64,000 nucleotides of DNA from Jonesiaceae bacterium BS-20 (GCA_039995105.1 CP146203.1:1798001-1862000), one strand, 5' to 3'. Counted from the stretch's first letter, positions 1-8,772 are shown. A program made the numbers and translations. Notes: generated by a model from the sequence alone, not told the origin.

Positions 1-1139
1 CGCTCGGGTTCCGTCAGGTTCCACACGTCGTCCTCTGTGGCATCGGGAAGCTCATAGCCGTGCTCAATGCCGCGCAAGCCGGCCGCGAGCGCCAGCGCGT
101 ACGCCAAGTACGGGTTTGCCGCAGTGTCAATGGCCCGGTACTCCACCCGGGTCGAGTTAGCCTTGCCCGGCTTGTACATGGGCACACGCACCAGCGCGGA
201 GCGGTTGTTGTGGCCCCAGCAGATATAGCTGGGGGCCTCGGCCCCGCCCCACAGGCGCTTATAGGAGTTCACGTACTGATTGGTGACCGCGGTGATCTCG
301 GCTGCGTGGTGCAACAGCCCGGCAATGAACTGGCGCCCGGTCTTGGAAAGCTCGTACTCCGCGCCGGGCTCATAAAACGCATTGCGGTCTCCCTCGAACA
401 GGGAGAAGTGGGTATGCATGCCCGAGCCGGGGTGCTCGGCCATAGGCTTAGGCATAAAGGAAGCAAAAACGCCCTGCTCAAGCGCGACTTCCTTAACCAC
501 GGTTCTAAAGGTCATGAGGTTGTCCGCGGTGTTGAGCGCGTCCGCGTACCGCAGGTCAATCTCGTTTTGGCCCGGGCCGGCCTCATGGTGGGAATACTCC
601 ACGGAGATCCCCATCGACTCAAGCATGGTGATGACCTGGCGGCGGAAGTCGTGGCCCGCTGGGCGGGCCACATGGTCAAAGTAGCCGCCGTGATCAATTG
701 GCACGAGCGGACCATCCGCGGTAGGCGGTTCAAACAAGTAAAACTCAACCTCGGGGTGGGTGTAGAACGTAAAGCCTTGCTCGGCTGCCTTGGCCATGGC
801 CCGCTTGAGCACGTTGCGAGAGTCCGCAAGGGAGGGCTGCTGGTCCGGTGTCATGATGTCGCAGAACATCCGGGCGGTGCCCTGAGACTCCCCGCGCCAC
901 GGGAGCAATGAGAATGTGGTTGGGTCCGGGCGAGCGATCATGTCCGCCTCATACACGCGTGTGAGGCCCTCAATGGCGCTGCCGTCAAACCCAATGCCTT
1001 CAGCAAAGGCGGATTCCAACTCGGCCGGGGCTATCGCCACGGATTTGAGCATGCCGAGCACGTCGGTGAACCAAAGGCGAACGAAGCGTATGTCGCGCTC
1101 CTCGACCGTGCGTAGCACGAACTCTTGCTGCCTATCCAT
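1..1139 (-). CDS. glnA2: Type I glutamine synthetase, 3' end outside the window
   Basis: Catalyses ATP-dependent amidation of glutamate to glutamine in the cytoplasm. The reading frame starts at the ATG at 1139 (MDRQQEFVLRTVEERD) and stays open to base 1, so about 379 residues are visible and the C-terminus is missing. Visible GS-I landmarks are the N-terminal beta-grasp part (WFTDVLGMLKSV), GFDGSAIEG, the metal-binding stretch EVEFYLFEP, and the HPGSGMHTHFSLF and NNRSALVRVP motifs. A start followed directly by the beta-grasp and the linkage to nadE and panB fit actinobacterial GlnA2 rather than the main GlnA1, but the adenylylation site near the C-terminus is outside the window. It is divergent from nadE across 80 bp. 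Confidence 0.93.
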   Translation of the reverse strand, partial: MDRQQEFVLRTVEERDIRFVRLWFTDVLGMLKSVAIAPAELESAFAEGIGFDGSAIEGLTRVYEADMIARPDPTTFSLLPWRGESQGTARMFCDIMTPDQQPSLADSRNVLKRAMAKAAEQGFTFYTHPEVEFYLFEPPTADGPLVPIDHGGYFDHVARPAGHDFRRQVITMLESMGISVEYSHHEAGPGQNEIDLRYADALNTADNLMTFRTVVKEVALEQGVFASFMPKPMAEHPGSGMHTHFSLFEGDRNAFYEPGAEYELSKTGRQFIAGLLHHAAEITAVTNQYVNSYKRLWGGAEAPSYICWGHNNRSALVRVPMYKPGKANSTRVEYRAIDTAANPYLAYALALAAGLRGIEHGYELPDATEDDVWNLTEPE

Positions 1140-1219
1140 GGTTCTATCTTGCCTGATAACCGGGCATCAAAACTGGATGACAGGCGACCAATTTCTAAAA
1201 AAGCCATAAGGTAGGTTCC

Positions 1220-2863
1220 ATGCCTCAGTTACGCATTGCACTTGCCCAAACAGACAGTCATGTAGGCGACCTCGCAAATAACGTCGCAACGATCAAGGAT
1301 TACGCCGCTAAGGCTGCCCAATCGGGCGCCCAGGTAGTGGTCTTCCCGGAGATGGCGGTCACCGGGTATCCCATTGAGGATTTAGCCCAGCGGGCCAGTT
1401 TTGTGCGGGCCGCTGCCCTCACCACCGAGCAACTCGCCACGGACTTAGATGCGGCGGGCCTTGGTGAGCTGCACGTTGTGGTCGGGACCATCGGGGCTCC
1501 CCAGTCCCCTACCGCTAAGCCAACAAACCGCGCTGCGGTGCTCTTTGGCGGGCAAGTCATTGCCACCTACGACAAGCAGCACCTACCCAACTATGGCGTT
1601 TTTGACGAGTACCGCATTTTTGATGCCGGAACGACCCCGACCATTTTTGAGGTTGATGGACACCGCCTCGGGTTGGTGATCTGCGAGGACCTGTGGCAGG
1701 ACCACGGCCCCAGCGCCCAGCTAGCAAATCAAGACGTCCATGCTGTTATCGCGCTGAATGCCTCACCCTATGAGGAGGGCAAATCTGCCGCGCGTCAAGA
1801 CGTTGCTGCCCGTGGGGCGGCAACCGCCGGTGCCGCATTGCTGTACGTCAACGCAGTTGGCGGACAGGATGACCTCGTCTTTGACGGTGGGTCGTTCGCG
1901 GTTGGGGCAGACGGCCAGGTCCTGACAAGCGCCCCCCAGTTTGATTCACAACTGCTCCTGTGTGACCTGACCACAGAAAATAAGATCCTGCCCGGTCCAA
2001 TTGCCCCCGCACTCGAACCAGACCAAGAGGTCTATCAGGCTCTCGTCTTGGGCCTACGCGGGTACGTGGAAAAGAACGGGTTCAAGTCCGTCGTCCTTGG
2101 GGCATCGGGGGGCATTGACTCTGCCCTAGTAGCCACGGTCGCCGCCGACGCAATTGGCGGCGACCGGGTGTACGGCATTGCCATGCCTTCTAAGTACTCA
2201 TCCGAGCACTCCATTCAAGACGCCGAGGACTTACTCAAACGCTTGGGCGGGCATTACCGTAAGCAACCGATCGCACCAATTTTCGATGCCTTCCAGGCTG
2301 AGTTGGCCTTGACCGGGGTGTCCGAGGAGAACCTGCAGGCCCGCATCCGCGGTGTCATTCTCATGGGGCTTTCCAACCAAGAAGGTCACCTCGTGCTTGC
2401 CCCCGGAAATAAGTCAGAGTTGGCCGTGGGGTACTCCACCATCTACGGAGACGCTGTTGGCGGTTACGGCCCCATCAAGGACGTGTTCAAGTCCCGGGTT
2501 TGGCAACTCGCCCGGTGGCGCAATAACCACGCTTTGGATCAAGGGCTCATTCCCCCAATCCCCGAAAGCTCAATCACCAAACCGCCGTCAGCGGAGCTGC
2601 GTCCGGGGCAGGTCGACCAAGATTCACTGCCGCCCTACGATATTTTGGATGCCGTCTTGGCCGCCCACCTCGAACATAATGAGGGCCGGGCAGAACTGCT
2701 AGCCCGTGGCTTCGATAGCGAGGTCGTCGAGCGGGTGGTCTCACTCGTTGACCGCGCCGAATGGAAACGGCGCCAATATCCGTTGGGGACTAAGATTACG
2801 ACTATGGCCTTTGGCCGCGATCGTCGGGTTCCTGTCACAACTGCTTGGCGCGAACCTAAGTAG
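1220..2863 (+). CDS. nadE: Glutamine-dependent NAD+ synthetase
   Basis: Last step of NAD biosynthesis: amidation of deamido-NAD using ATP and ammonia released from glutamine. At 547 residues it is the two-domain form. The N-terminal nitrilase-like glutaminase domain (about 1-250) carries the Glu-Lys-Cys triad in VVFPEMAVTG, YDKQHLPNYGVFDE and LVICEDLW. The C-terminal synthetase domain (about 270-547) has the pyrophosphate-binding SGGIDSALVA loop and GNKSELAVGYST. The start is the ATG at 1220, preceded by AAGGTAGG. panB follows after 26 bp on the same strand, so the two may be cotranscribed. Confidence 0.97.
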   Translation: MPQLRIALAQTDSHVGDLANNVATIKDYAAKAAQSGAQVVVFPEMAVTGYPIEDLAQRASFVRAAALTTEQLATDLDAAGLGELHVVVGTIGAPQSPTAKPTNRAAVLFGGQVIATYDKQHLPNYGVFDEYRIFDAGTTPTIFEVDGHRLGLVICEDLWQDHGPSAQLANQDVHAVIALNASPYEEGKSAARQDVAARGAATAGAALLYVNAVGGQDDLVFDGGSFAVGADGQVLTSAPQFDSQLLLCDLTTENKILPGPIAPALEPDQEVYQALVLGLRGYVEKNGFKSVVLGASGGIDSALVATVAADAIGGDRVYGIAMPSKYSSEHSIQDAEDLLKRLGGHYRKQPIAPIFDAFQAELALTGVSEENLQARIRGVILMGLSNQEGHLVLAPGNKSELAVGYSTIYGDAVGGYGPIKDVFKSRVWQLARWRNNHALDQGLIPPIPESSITKPPSAELRPGQVDQDSLPPYDILDAVLAAHLEHNEGRAELLARGFDSEVVERVVSLVDRAEWKRRQYPLGTKITTMAFGRDRRVPVTTAWREPK

Positions 2864-2889
2864 TTAGAACCTTTTGGAAGGCAAATATC

Positions 2890-3750
2890 ATGAATGCATC
2901 ACCACGTCCGCAGGTACCCGCGGCGCAGCCATTTCCGGCAGGGTCCACACGTAAGCGGTTTCGGGTCCAGAACTTTGCTGAGTACAAGGCATCCGGGCGC
3001 AAGCTCACCATGCTCACGGCATACGACGGGCTGACCGCAAAGATCTTTGACCACAGCGGTATTGACCTCATCTTGGTTGGTGACTCAATCGGCGACAACA
3101 TGCTCGGGTATGAAAATACTATTCCGGTCACCATGGATGAGCTCGTAGTGGCCACCCGCTCGGTGACCCGTGCTACCAAGTACGCCATGGTAGTTGCCGA
3201 TCTTCCATTCGGCTCCTATGAGGCTTCTCCTGAGCAGGCATTTCACAGCGCCGTTCGCATGATGAAGGAAGCCGGCGCGCACAGTGTCAAGATTGAGGGT
3301 GGCGAGCGAGTAGCACAGCACGTACACCTTTTGACCTCAGCAGGAATCCCCGTGCTTGGCCACCTTGGTCTGACCCCGCAGTCAGAGAACATGCTGGGCG
3401 GTAAGCGCGTACAGGCTCGCTCTGATGCGGCAGCTGAACAACTTTGCGATGACGCTCTTGCGCTCCAAGAGGCGGGTGCCGTTGCGATTGTGCTTGAGAT
3501 GGTGCCGGCCCCAGTAGCCGAGCGAGTAACCGAGATCCTGCGCATCCCCACTATCGGTATTGGTGCAGGCATTAAGGTTGACGGCCAAGTCTTGGTGTGG
3601 ACGGATATGGCCGGCATGACCACCTGGTCGCCGCGTTTTGCCAAGCAGTTCGCCCAGATCGGTGAGGACCTGACCAACGCCACGCGAGAGTACATCGATG
3701 CGGTACAAACAGCCCAGTTCCCTGGAGCCGAGCACTCCTTTGATTACTGA
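2890..3750 (+). CDS. panB: 3-methyl-2-oxobutanoate hydroxymethyltransferase
   Basis: First committed step of pantothenate (coenzyme A) synthesis: transfers a hydroxymethyl group from 5,10-methylene-THF to 2-oxoisovalerate to give ketopantoate. At 286 residues it is slightly longer than usual because of an unstructured N-terminal tail of about 25 residues (MNASPRPQVPAAQP). Family signatures are MLTAYDGLTAKIFD, the metal-binding LVGDSIGDNMLGY and VVADLPFGSY, VKIEGG, and PVLGHLGLTPQS. The ATG at 2890 has GGAAGG 10 bp upstream. No panC or panD is seen nearby. A hairpin at 3778-3822 closes the unit. Confidence 0.97.
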   Translation: MNASPRPQVPAAQPFPAGSTRKRFRVQNFAEYKASGRKLTMLTAYDGLTAKIFDHSGIDLILVGDSIGDNMLGYENTIPVTMDELVVATRSVTRATKYAMVVADLPFGSYEASPEQAFHSAVRMMKEAGAHSVKIEGGERVAQHVHLLTSAGIPVLGHLGLTPQSENMLGGKRVQARSDAAAEQLCDDALALQEAGAVAIVLEMVPAPVAERVTEILRIPTIGIGAGIKVDGQVLVWTDMAGMTTWSPRFAKQFAQIGEDLTNATREYIDAVQTAQFPGAEHSFDY

Positions 3751-3777
3751 CCAAAATCAACAATAGGCGAGACTTAC

Positions 3778-3822
3778 GTTCCGGGATGGAAACCAGCACT
3801 TAGTTAGTCTTCATCCCGGAAC
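3778..3822. terminator. Hairpin shared by panB and the convergent small gene
   Basis: The inverted repeat GTTCCGGGATG (3778-3788) / CATCCCGGAAC (3812-3822) has an 11-bp stem and a 23-nt loop. It lies 28 bp after the panB stop and overlaps the last codons of the convergent 59-residue gene, so it could end transcription from both sides. No strong T-run is present. Confidence 0.5.
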
Positions 3823-3983
3823 TCTTTATCCTCTTCATCCCACGCTTGCGTCCGGGCCTGGGCGATTTCTAGGGCCTGCTGGGCCTCTTCAGCGGTGGCG
3901 TACGGACCCATCCGAGAGAACCAACTGAACTTGCGTCCCTTTTCTACCTGACCCGTTTTGGTGTTGTAGTAGTAGCGTGCCAT
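3804..3983 (-). CDS. Small SPOR-like hypothetical protein, 59 aa
   Basis: The frame runs from the ATG at 3983 to the TAA at 3804. The protein begins MARYYYNTKTGQVEKGRKFSW and ends with an acidic tail (DEEDKEFRDED). The YYYNTKTGQVE opening and the stretch GPYATAEEAQQALEIAQ resemble the small SPOR-domain-like proteins common next to map or panB in actinobacteria. The function is unknown; it is probably cytoplasmic because there is no signal sequence or membrane segment. It converges on panB and its 3' codons lie in a shared hairpin. That it is a real gene is inferred from its protein-like composition and the recurrence of this opening in such genomes. Confidence 0.8.
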   Translation of the reverse strand: MARYYYNTKTGQVEKGRKFSWFSRMGPYATAEEAQQALEIAQARTQAWDEEDKEFRDED

Positions 3984-4108
3984 GAGTATCCCGCCTCATC
4001 TTTGATTAGGTAAAAGTCGATTAGAGCAACTCGTTCTTGATAGTACCGTGATCCAACATGTTGGGTTGGTTGCACACACAAGCCCAAATCGTTACTAAAC
4101 TGGTGGGT

Positions 4109-4981
4109 ATGCAAACTTCTGTTGTCAATCCGAACCCAATCACCCCAGGGAAGGTTTCCCCTCAACTCGCCGTACCAAACTCGATTGCACGGCCCGAGTA
4201 CGTGGGTAAGCCCGGTCCCAAGGAATTTACCGGCTCGGACATTCCTACCCCCGAGGTACTCGAGAAAATCAGGGTAGCTTCCAAGATTGCTGCCCAAGCA
4301 CTCCAAGAGGTAGGCCGCAACGTCGCACCGGGTGTTACTGGCGATCAGCTGGACCGCATTGGCCACGAGTTCTTGCTTGACCACGGCGCATACCCGTCCA
4401 CCCTCGGTTACCGCGGGTTCCCCAAGTCGCTTTGCACATCGATCAACGAGGTCATCTGCCACGGCATCCCCGATGACCGTCCGCTACTAGACGGCGACAT
4501 CATCAACATCGACATCACCGCATACATTGGCCACGTCCACGGCGACAACAACGCTACCTTCGCGGTGGGTGACATCGATGAGGAATCAGCGCTGCTGATC
4601 GAGCGCACCCAAGAGGCACTCAACCGCGCAATTAAGGCGGTTAAGCCGGGCCGTGAGGTTAACGTGATTGGCCGCGTTATTGAAAAGTATGCCCAACGCT
4701 TTGGTTATGGTTCGGTGCGCGACTACACCGGCCACGGTGTCGGAGAGGCGTTCCACACCGGCCTCATTATTCCGCACTTCGATGCCGGCCCACTGTACTC
4801 AACCACGATCGAACCGGGCATGGTGTTCACCATCGAACCAATGCTCACCCTCGGCACAATCGAGTCTGACGTTTGGGATGATGGTTGGACCGTTGTTACC
4901 AAGGACCGCAAGCGCACGGCCCAGTTTGAACACACTCTCGTTGTCACCGAGTCCGGTACGGAGGTTTTGACACTGCCATGA
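4109..4981 (+). CDS. map: Methionine aminopeptidase, type I with N-terminal extension
   Basis: Removes the initiator methionine from nascent proteins. The pita-bread fold metal ligands are visible: two aspartates in [17 protein letters not shown], histidine in [12 protein letters not shown], and glutamates in FTIEPML and AQFEHTLV. The 290-residue protein has a proline-rich N-terminal extension of about 40 residues ([17 protein letters not shown]), as in the type Ic enzymes of actinobacteria, where it is proposed to contact the ribosome. I chose the ATG at 4109 rather than the upstream in-frame start at 4058 because the added residues are not family-like and a possible -10 (TAAACT) lies just before 4109, which would make the mRNA leaderless. 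The stop overlaps the ppgK start (ATGA). Confidence 0.95.
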   Translation: MQTSVVNPNPITPGKVSPQLAVPNSIARPEYVGKPGPKEFTGSDIPTPEVLEKIRVASKIAAQALQEVGRNVAPGVTGDQLDRIGHEFLLDHGAYPSTLGYRGFPKSLCTSINEVICHGIPDDRPLLDGDIINIDITAYIGHVHGDNNATFAVGDIDEESALLIERTQEALNRAIKAVKPGREVNVIGRVIEKYAQRFGYGSVRDYTGHGVGEAFHTGLIIPHFDAGPLYSTTIEPGMVFTIEPMLTLGTIESDVWDDGWTVVTKDRKRTAQFEHTLVVTESGTEVLTLP

Positions 4982-5754
4982 GCAAAATGCCCAAGATAGC
5001 GTTCGGAATTGATATTGGCGGTAGCGGCATCAAGGGTGCCCCCGTTGATCTTCCTTCTGGGGAGTTCGCTGACTCCCGCGTTCGTATCCCGACCCCGGAG
5101 TTGTCTACCCCCGATGCTGTAGCAGACGTGGTTGCAGACCTCGTTGGTGAGTTCAACCTCGATAAGGGCACCCCGATTGGGGTCGCATTCCCAGCCCCGA
5201 TCAATCATGGCGTAGTGCCCTCGGTTGCAAACCTTGACCCCTCGTGGGCCGGGGTGAACATCGAGACGTTGCTTTCCACCAAGCTCAACCGCAAGATTCA
5301 CGCGCTCAACGATGCCGATGCCGCGGGCTACGGCGAGGCTCACTACGGCGCCGCTAAGGACCAGTTAGGCAAGGTTCTCCTAGTCACGCTGGGAACCGGC
5401 ATTGGTACCGCCTTGATTGTTGATGGCGTCTTGGTTACCAACACCGAGTTTGGCCACCTTGAGATCGATGGCTTTGACGCCGAGACCAGGGCAGCTGACT
5501 CAGCCCGCACCCGCGAGGACCTGAGTTGGGAAGATTGGGCGGTGCGTTTGCAGCGCTATTTCTCTCACGTAGAAGAGTTATTGAGTCCGGACCTCATTGT
5601 TGTTGGTGGCGGAGTTTCAAAGCACCACGACAATTTCTTGCCGTTGCTCAAGCTCAAAGCTGAGATCATCCCGGCGACCCTTCGCAACGCCGCAGGCATT
5701 AGTGGCGCAGCCGCATTTGCGGCCACCCAAGATGGTCACAAGCTGCACTCTTAG
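4978..5754 (+). CDS. ppgK: Polyphosphate glucokinase (ROK family)
   Basis: Phosphorylates glucose to glucose 6-phosphate using polyphosphate (and usually ATP). The 258 residues show the ROK phosphate-1 loop [12 protein letters not shown] near the N-terminus, AFPAPINHG, the catalytic aspartate region [11 protein letters not shown], the phosphate-2 loop [12 protein letters not shown] and the glucose-binding EFGHLEI. It is translationally coupled to map by a 4-base overlap. It would supply glucose 6-phosphate from the glucose released by the GH13 enzymes at 51-60 kb. A strong hairpin follows at 5761-5795. Confidence 0.95.
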   Translation: MSKMPKIAFGIDIGGSGIKGAPVDLPSGEFADSRVRIPTPELSTPDAVADVVADLVGEFNLDKGTPIGVAFPAPINHGVVPSVANLDPSWAGVNIETLLSTKLNRKIHALNDADAAGYGEAHYGAAKDQLGKVLLVTLGTGIGTALIVDGVLVTNTEFGHLEIDGFDAETRAADSARTREDLSWEDWAVRLQRYFSHVEELLSPDLIVVGGGVSKHHDNFLPLLKLKAEIIPATLRNAAGISGAAAFAATQDGHKLHS

Positions 5755-5760
5755 AACCGT

Positions 5761-5795
5761 GCTAGGTGGCGCCGAACCCAACGGCGCCACCTAGC
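5761..5795 (+). terminator. Terminator of map-ppgK
   Basis: A 13-bp perfect stem GCTAGGTGGCGCC / GGCGCCACCTAGC with a 9-nt loop begins 7 bp after the ppgK stop. It has no T-tract and ends only 20 bp before the next start codon (5816), so the next gene must have its own promoter overlapping the hairpin or depend on readthrough. Confidence 0.75.
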
Positions 5796-5815
5796 AAACG
5801 TTGACCACAATCAAT

Positions 5816-6526
5816 ATGACCTTCCGGGATAGCGCCTTGGCCAAGACCATTAGCCCCACCTTTATTCACGCCACCATGCTGCATGATGGCCGAATGCTTC
5901 TTGAACTCCTCAACGGGCACTACAGTTCGCTGGCTTTCGCCGAGTGTTCGGTTAAGGACCAAGACGGTGTCGCCCAGATTCTCCTGACCTGGACAAGGTC
6001 TACGTTCACGCAGGAACAGCCCCGTACCGCAGCGACCCAAAATCTCTCAACCAGTTACGCACAGGGGTATCTCATTTCCCTGTCAGACCAACCCAGCCTC
6101 GACTTGCGGCGGCACATCCCTTGGCGCACAGATACCTCAGTTGATTTCAAGCAAGCATTCTCCGGCAAGCCCACCAAGATCGAGGACGCCAAGGTGCAGC
6201 GCTATTGCCAAACAATCGCCGATAATCTCAAAACGTTTTACGTAACGGCCCAAGAAAAGGCCCGCCTTCGACTCCTTGGGGGCCACTACCGCCGCGTCAT
6301 GGATGAGTATCTAAAAATCATGAAGTCCAAAACCACGGTCTCGGATCAAAACTATTACCAGGCATGGAGCAAGGGCATTGGCGCCATCATCGCCAATGAG
6401 CGCTACCTCTTGCTCGCGCAAAGCGACCCTGATCGCAGTAAGTATCTCAAGCTGACAGCCGAGGCTTCGAACCTCTATAACTGGTACATGGATCTAGCGC
6501 GCGCAGGTGTCTCCCGCTCCCGCTAG
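5816..6526 (+). CDS. Unrecognised protein, family X copy 1
   Basis: I do not recognise this 236-residue protein. It has no signal peptide, membrane span or known catalytic motif. It is homologous over its length to the product at 45260-45982. Shared blocks include FIH...L.NGH near residue 20-35, the spacing to TWTRSTF / HWSSGTF, and a C-terminal core: copy 1 VSDQNYYQAWSKGIGA and NERYLLLAQ...LYNWYM, copy 2 PSDQSYYHEWQQTIGA and REYLRLAQ...LYNWSQM. The start is the ATG at 5816 because both copies then begin 15 residues before a common [SK]PT motif; a TTG at 5801 is the alternative. No Shine-Dalgarno sequence is visible. Its 3' end overlaps the convergent repeat-protein gene by 33 bp. Confidence 0.75.
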   Translation: MTFRDSALAKTISPTFIHATMLHDGRMLLELLNGHYSSLAFAECSVKDQDGVAQILLTWTRSTFTQEQPRTAATQNLSTSYAQGYLISLSDQPSLDLRRHIPWRTDTSVDFKQAFSGKPTKIEDAKVQRYCQTIADNLKTFYVTAQEKARLRLLGGHYRRVMDEYLKIMKSKTTVSDQNYYQAWSKGIGAIIANERYLLLAQSDPDRSKYLKLTAEASNLYNWYMDLARAGVSRSR

Positions 6527-6530
6527 ATCC
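6490..6530. terminator. Hairpin inside overlapping 3' ends
   Basis: GGATCTAGC (6490-6498) pairs with GCTAGATCC (6522-6530). The two arms contain the stop codons of the convergent genes 5816-6526 and 6494-7318, so coding ends and a possible two-way terminator are the same DNA. Confidence 0.45.
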
Positions 6531-7318
6531 CAATCTTCATTTGCGAGCCACTTTGCAGCGCGAGAATCTCCGAGTTCTTTTGCCAGTGCAATGAAGGCCT
6601 TGGCTTCAAGCGGTTTACCGACTTGGTTCAGGTTGATCCCGAGATTGAAAGCCGCGTGCGACTCTCCGGCACTAATTGCCGCTCGTAGTACCTTTTCCTC
6701 ATCTTCAAATCTGCCCAACTTGGCGTAGAAGTTCGCAAGTGGAACACTTGCCAACAGATCACCAGCTGCCCAATAACCTTCCAAGATTGAAAGCCCACCA
6801 TCTTGAAGCTCCTTGCCATACTGGAGAACATACTCCACGGCAGCATCCGCATTGTGATCCATATGCCGCTGCAACACCGACTTGGCTTCCTCAATGAATC
6901 CGAGGCGTTTGGCCATTTTTGCATGATGGTAGGCGGACTCAGGAACGTCTGAACCTAAGCGGTACCATTTCAGCGCGGACGCGTATTTTCGTTCTTTTCT
7001 CAATAGGTCCCCTCGCATGACAGCTGCCCTTGGGTCCCCCTGGTGGTAGGCGATCTTGTACCACTTCTTGGCACCTGAAACATCATTTCGGTCATCAAGA
7101 AACCTGCCCAGGTTAAGCGCGGCAACTTCAACACCTCGCTTGTGGGCTGCCACATAAAGCCGCGTAATAATCTTGGTCTTGGTCAGAGCACGCAAGTCAT
7201 TTGCAAGATTGAAGATCCCATCGGGATCACCGTCTAGGATCCAATCGAGGTCTAGATCAATAGCCTGTTTGGAGGATAACTTGATTGCCTCAACGTTGTT
7301 CTCTGGACTCGGCTGCAT
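6494..7318 (-). CDS. Sel1/TPR-like repeat protein
   Basis: The 274-residue protein is built of helical repeats of about 35 residues, seen as AALNLGRFLDDRNDVSGAKKWYKIA, AAVMRGDLLRKERKYASALKWY and AAFNLGINLNQVGKPLEAKAF, typical of Sel1 or TPR solenoids that mediate protein contacts. It has no signal peptide or enzyme motif. The start is the ATG at 7318 with AGGAGGG upstream; the frame is open to 7462, but that part overlaps rnpB and is not protein-like. It converges on family X copy 1 with a 33-bp overlap. The specific partner is unknown. Confidence 0.75.
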   Translation of the reverse strand: MQPSPENNVEAIKLSSKQAIDLDLDWILDGDPDGIFNLANDLRALTKTKIITRLYVAAHKRGVEVAALNLGRFLDDRNDVSGAKKWYKIAYHQGDPRAAVMRGDLLRKERKYASALKWYRLGSDVPESAYHHAKMAKRLGFIEEAKSVLQRHMDHNADAAVEYVLQYGKELQDGGLSILEGYWAAGDLLASVPLANFYAKLGRFEDEEKVLRAAISAGESHAAFNLGINLNQVGKPLEAKAFIALAKELGDSRAAKWLANEDWDLAGAGDTCAR

Positions 7319-7420
7319 CGTTGCCGCCCTCCTAATTTTCCTACGTCGTGCCTGAGTAGGTTCAATATAGGATACTAGTTGCCTGGGAGCCAGCGCTTTA
7401 TCTCCAGGTTCACGATTAGC

Positions 7421-7790
7421 CGGATGAGATGGCCGATACGCCGGGTTTTGTAACCGCCACAATTACTTGTTAGCGGCTGACGATCATCCATCTAGGCCGT
7501 ACGTTGCCGTACGGCTCGAGCAGCCTACCCGAACACTCGGCGAGCCGCCTCAGCGTGTTCTGTCTGGCCTTGCTCCGGACGGGGTTTACCTAGCCGCTTC
7601 GGTCACCCGATGCGCTGGTGGTCTCTTACACCACCTTTTCACCCTTACCTAAACCAGTTAGGCGGTCTGTTTTCTGTGGCACTTTCCCGCGGGTCACCCC
7701 GGGTGGGCGTTACCCACCGTCCTGCTCTGCGGAGCCCGGACGTTCCTCGTCAGTGCAAGCACTGCCGCGATCGTCTGGCCATCTCATCCG
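7421..7790 (-). ncRNA. rnpB: RNase P RNA, bacterial type A
   Basis: This is the catalytic RNA that matures tRNA 5' ends. Read on the minus strand, the conserved P4-side element GAGGAACGTCCGGGCTCC occurs near the 5' end (about 7728-7745) and the 3' conserved block ACAAAACCCGGC occurs near the other end (about 7440-7455). The ends are set by the P1 helix: CGGATGAGATGGCC (7777-7790) pairs with GGCCATCTCATCCG (7421-7434), giving 370 nt. A possible -10 (TAGTAAT) lies directly upstream. No protein explains this interval; the short frames across it are artefacts. Confidence 0.95.
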
Positions 7791-7934
7791 TATTACTAGG
7801 TTAACGCCCATTGCGGATCCAGTTTTCATCCGCGCCCTGAAATTTAGCCCCTGATCCAGTGAGATGCGTTACGACGGCGCCAAGATCACGCTCTCGGTCC
7901 CATTCCGGATCGGCGGGGCAGGTAAAGTCAACAT

Positions 7935-8708
7935 GTGCTTATCTTGCTGCCTCCTTCTGAAGGAAAATCCGCTCCCGCTTCTGGCCCCACAATCGATTGG
8001 GCAGGCCTCAGCAGCCCGGAACTTAACCCGCGGCGCAAGGAACTCCTTACGGAGTTGGCTGAAGTCTCAGCACACACCGACGCTCTTACGTTGCTCAAGG
8101 TTGGCGCCAGCCTTGACGCCGAAGTAGCCGCAAATACTAGGTTGCTTGCGGCCCCGTGCGCACCGGCCGCCCGGGTCTATACCGGCGTGCTTTACGCGGC
8201 CGCCGGCCTTGACTCACTGAACGCCAAACAGCAAGACCGCGCTCATCGCACGGTTCGTACCGTCTCCGCGTTATGGGGTGCGGTGAGTCCCACGGATCTT
8301 ATTCCCGCGTATCGGCTTTCCATGGGAGTCAAACTCCCCCAAACCGGCAACTTAGCAACCGCATGGCGCAAGCACTTGGATCAGGTCCTTGCCCCGCTGG
8401 CCGAGAATACGGTCATTGTGGACTGCCGGTCATCCGCGTACCTCAACGCCTGGAAACCAGGAAAGGCCCTGAACACTGATTGGGTTACCGTTCGCGTACT
8501 GCGGGAACTCAACGGCAAGCGTACGGTGGTGTCCCACAATGCCAAGCACGCCCGGGGCATCTTGACGGCACACCTGTTACGCCTCGACACCGAGCCTAGG
8601 ACCGCCCAAGAGTTGCTCGTGGCAGCACAGCAATGCCCCGACTTCATCAGTGTTGAACTGCTTGAAACCGGGGCACGCACTGCAACGTTAGAACTCGTAG
8701 TTACCTAA
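7935..8708 (+). CDS. yaaA: Peroxide stress protein YaaA (DUF328/UPF0246)
   Basis: Homologues limit free iron and DNA damage under peroxide stress. The N-terminus LILLPPSEGKSAPASGPTIDW is the family hallmark; ARVYTGVLYAAAGLD, LWGAVSPTDLIPAYRLSMG, VIVDCRSSAYLNAW and VVSHNAKHARGIL follow in family order. The length of 257 residues is normal. The start is a GTG at 7935 because it puts the LILLPPSEG strand at residue 2; no strong ribosome binding site is seen. It is divergent from rnpB and appears to be a single-gene unit. Confidence 0.92.
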   Translation: MLILLPPSEGKSAPASGPTIDWAGLSSPELNPRRKELLTELAEVSAHTDALTLLKVGASLDAEVAANTRLLAAPCAPAARVYTGVLYAAAGLDSLNAKQQDRAHRTVRTVSALWGAVSPTDLIPAYRLSMGVKLPQTGNLATAWRKHLDQVLAPLAENTVIVDCRSSAYLNAWKPGKALNTDWVTVRVLRELNGKRTVVSHNAKHARGILTAHLLRLDTEPRTAQELLVAAQQCPDFISVELLETGARTATLELVVT

Positions 8709-8772
8709 ATATTGCAACTTAGATCACGAGCGACCGTAGACACCTAGACGGAACACGCTTGTTCCATCGCGG

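Noticed and set aside
60-911. Long plus-strand frame of 283 codons
   Set aside because: It lies antisense to glutamine synthetase, which has clear conserved motifs on the minus strand.
7467-7854. Three short plus-strand frames
   Set aside because: They cover rnpB; the RNA explains the sequence and the peptides have no coding character.
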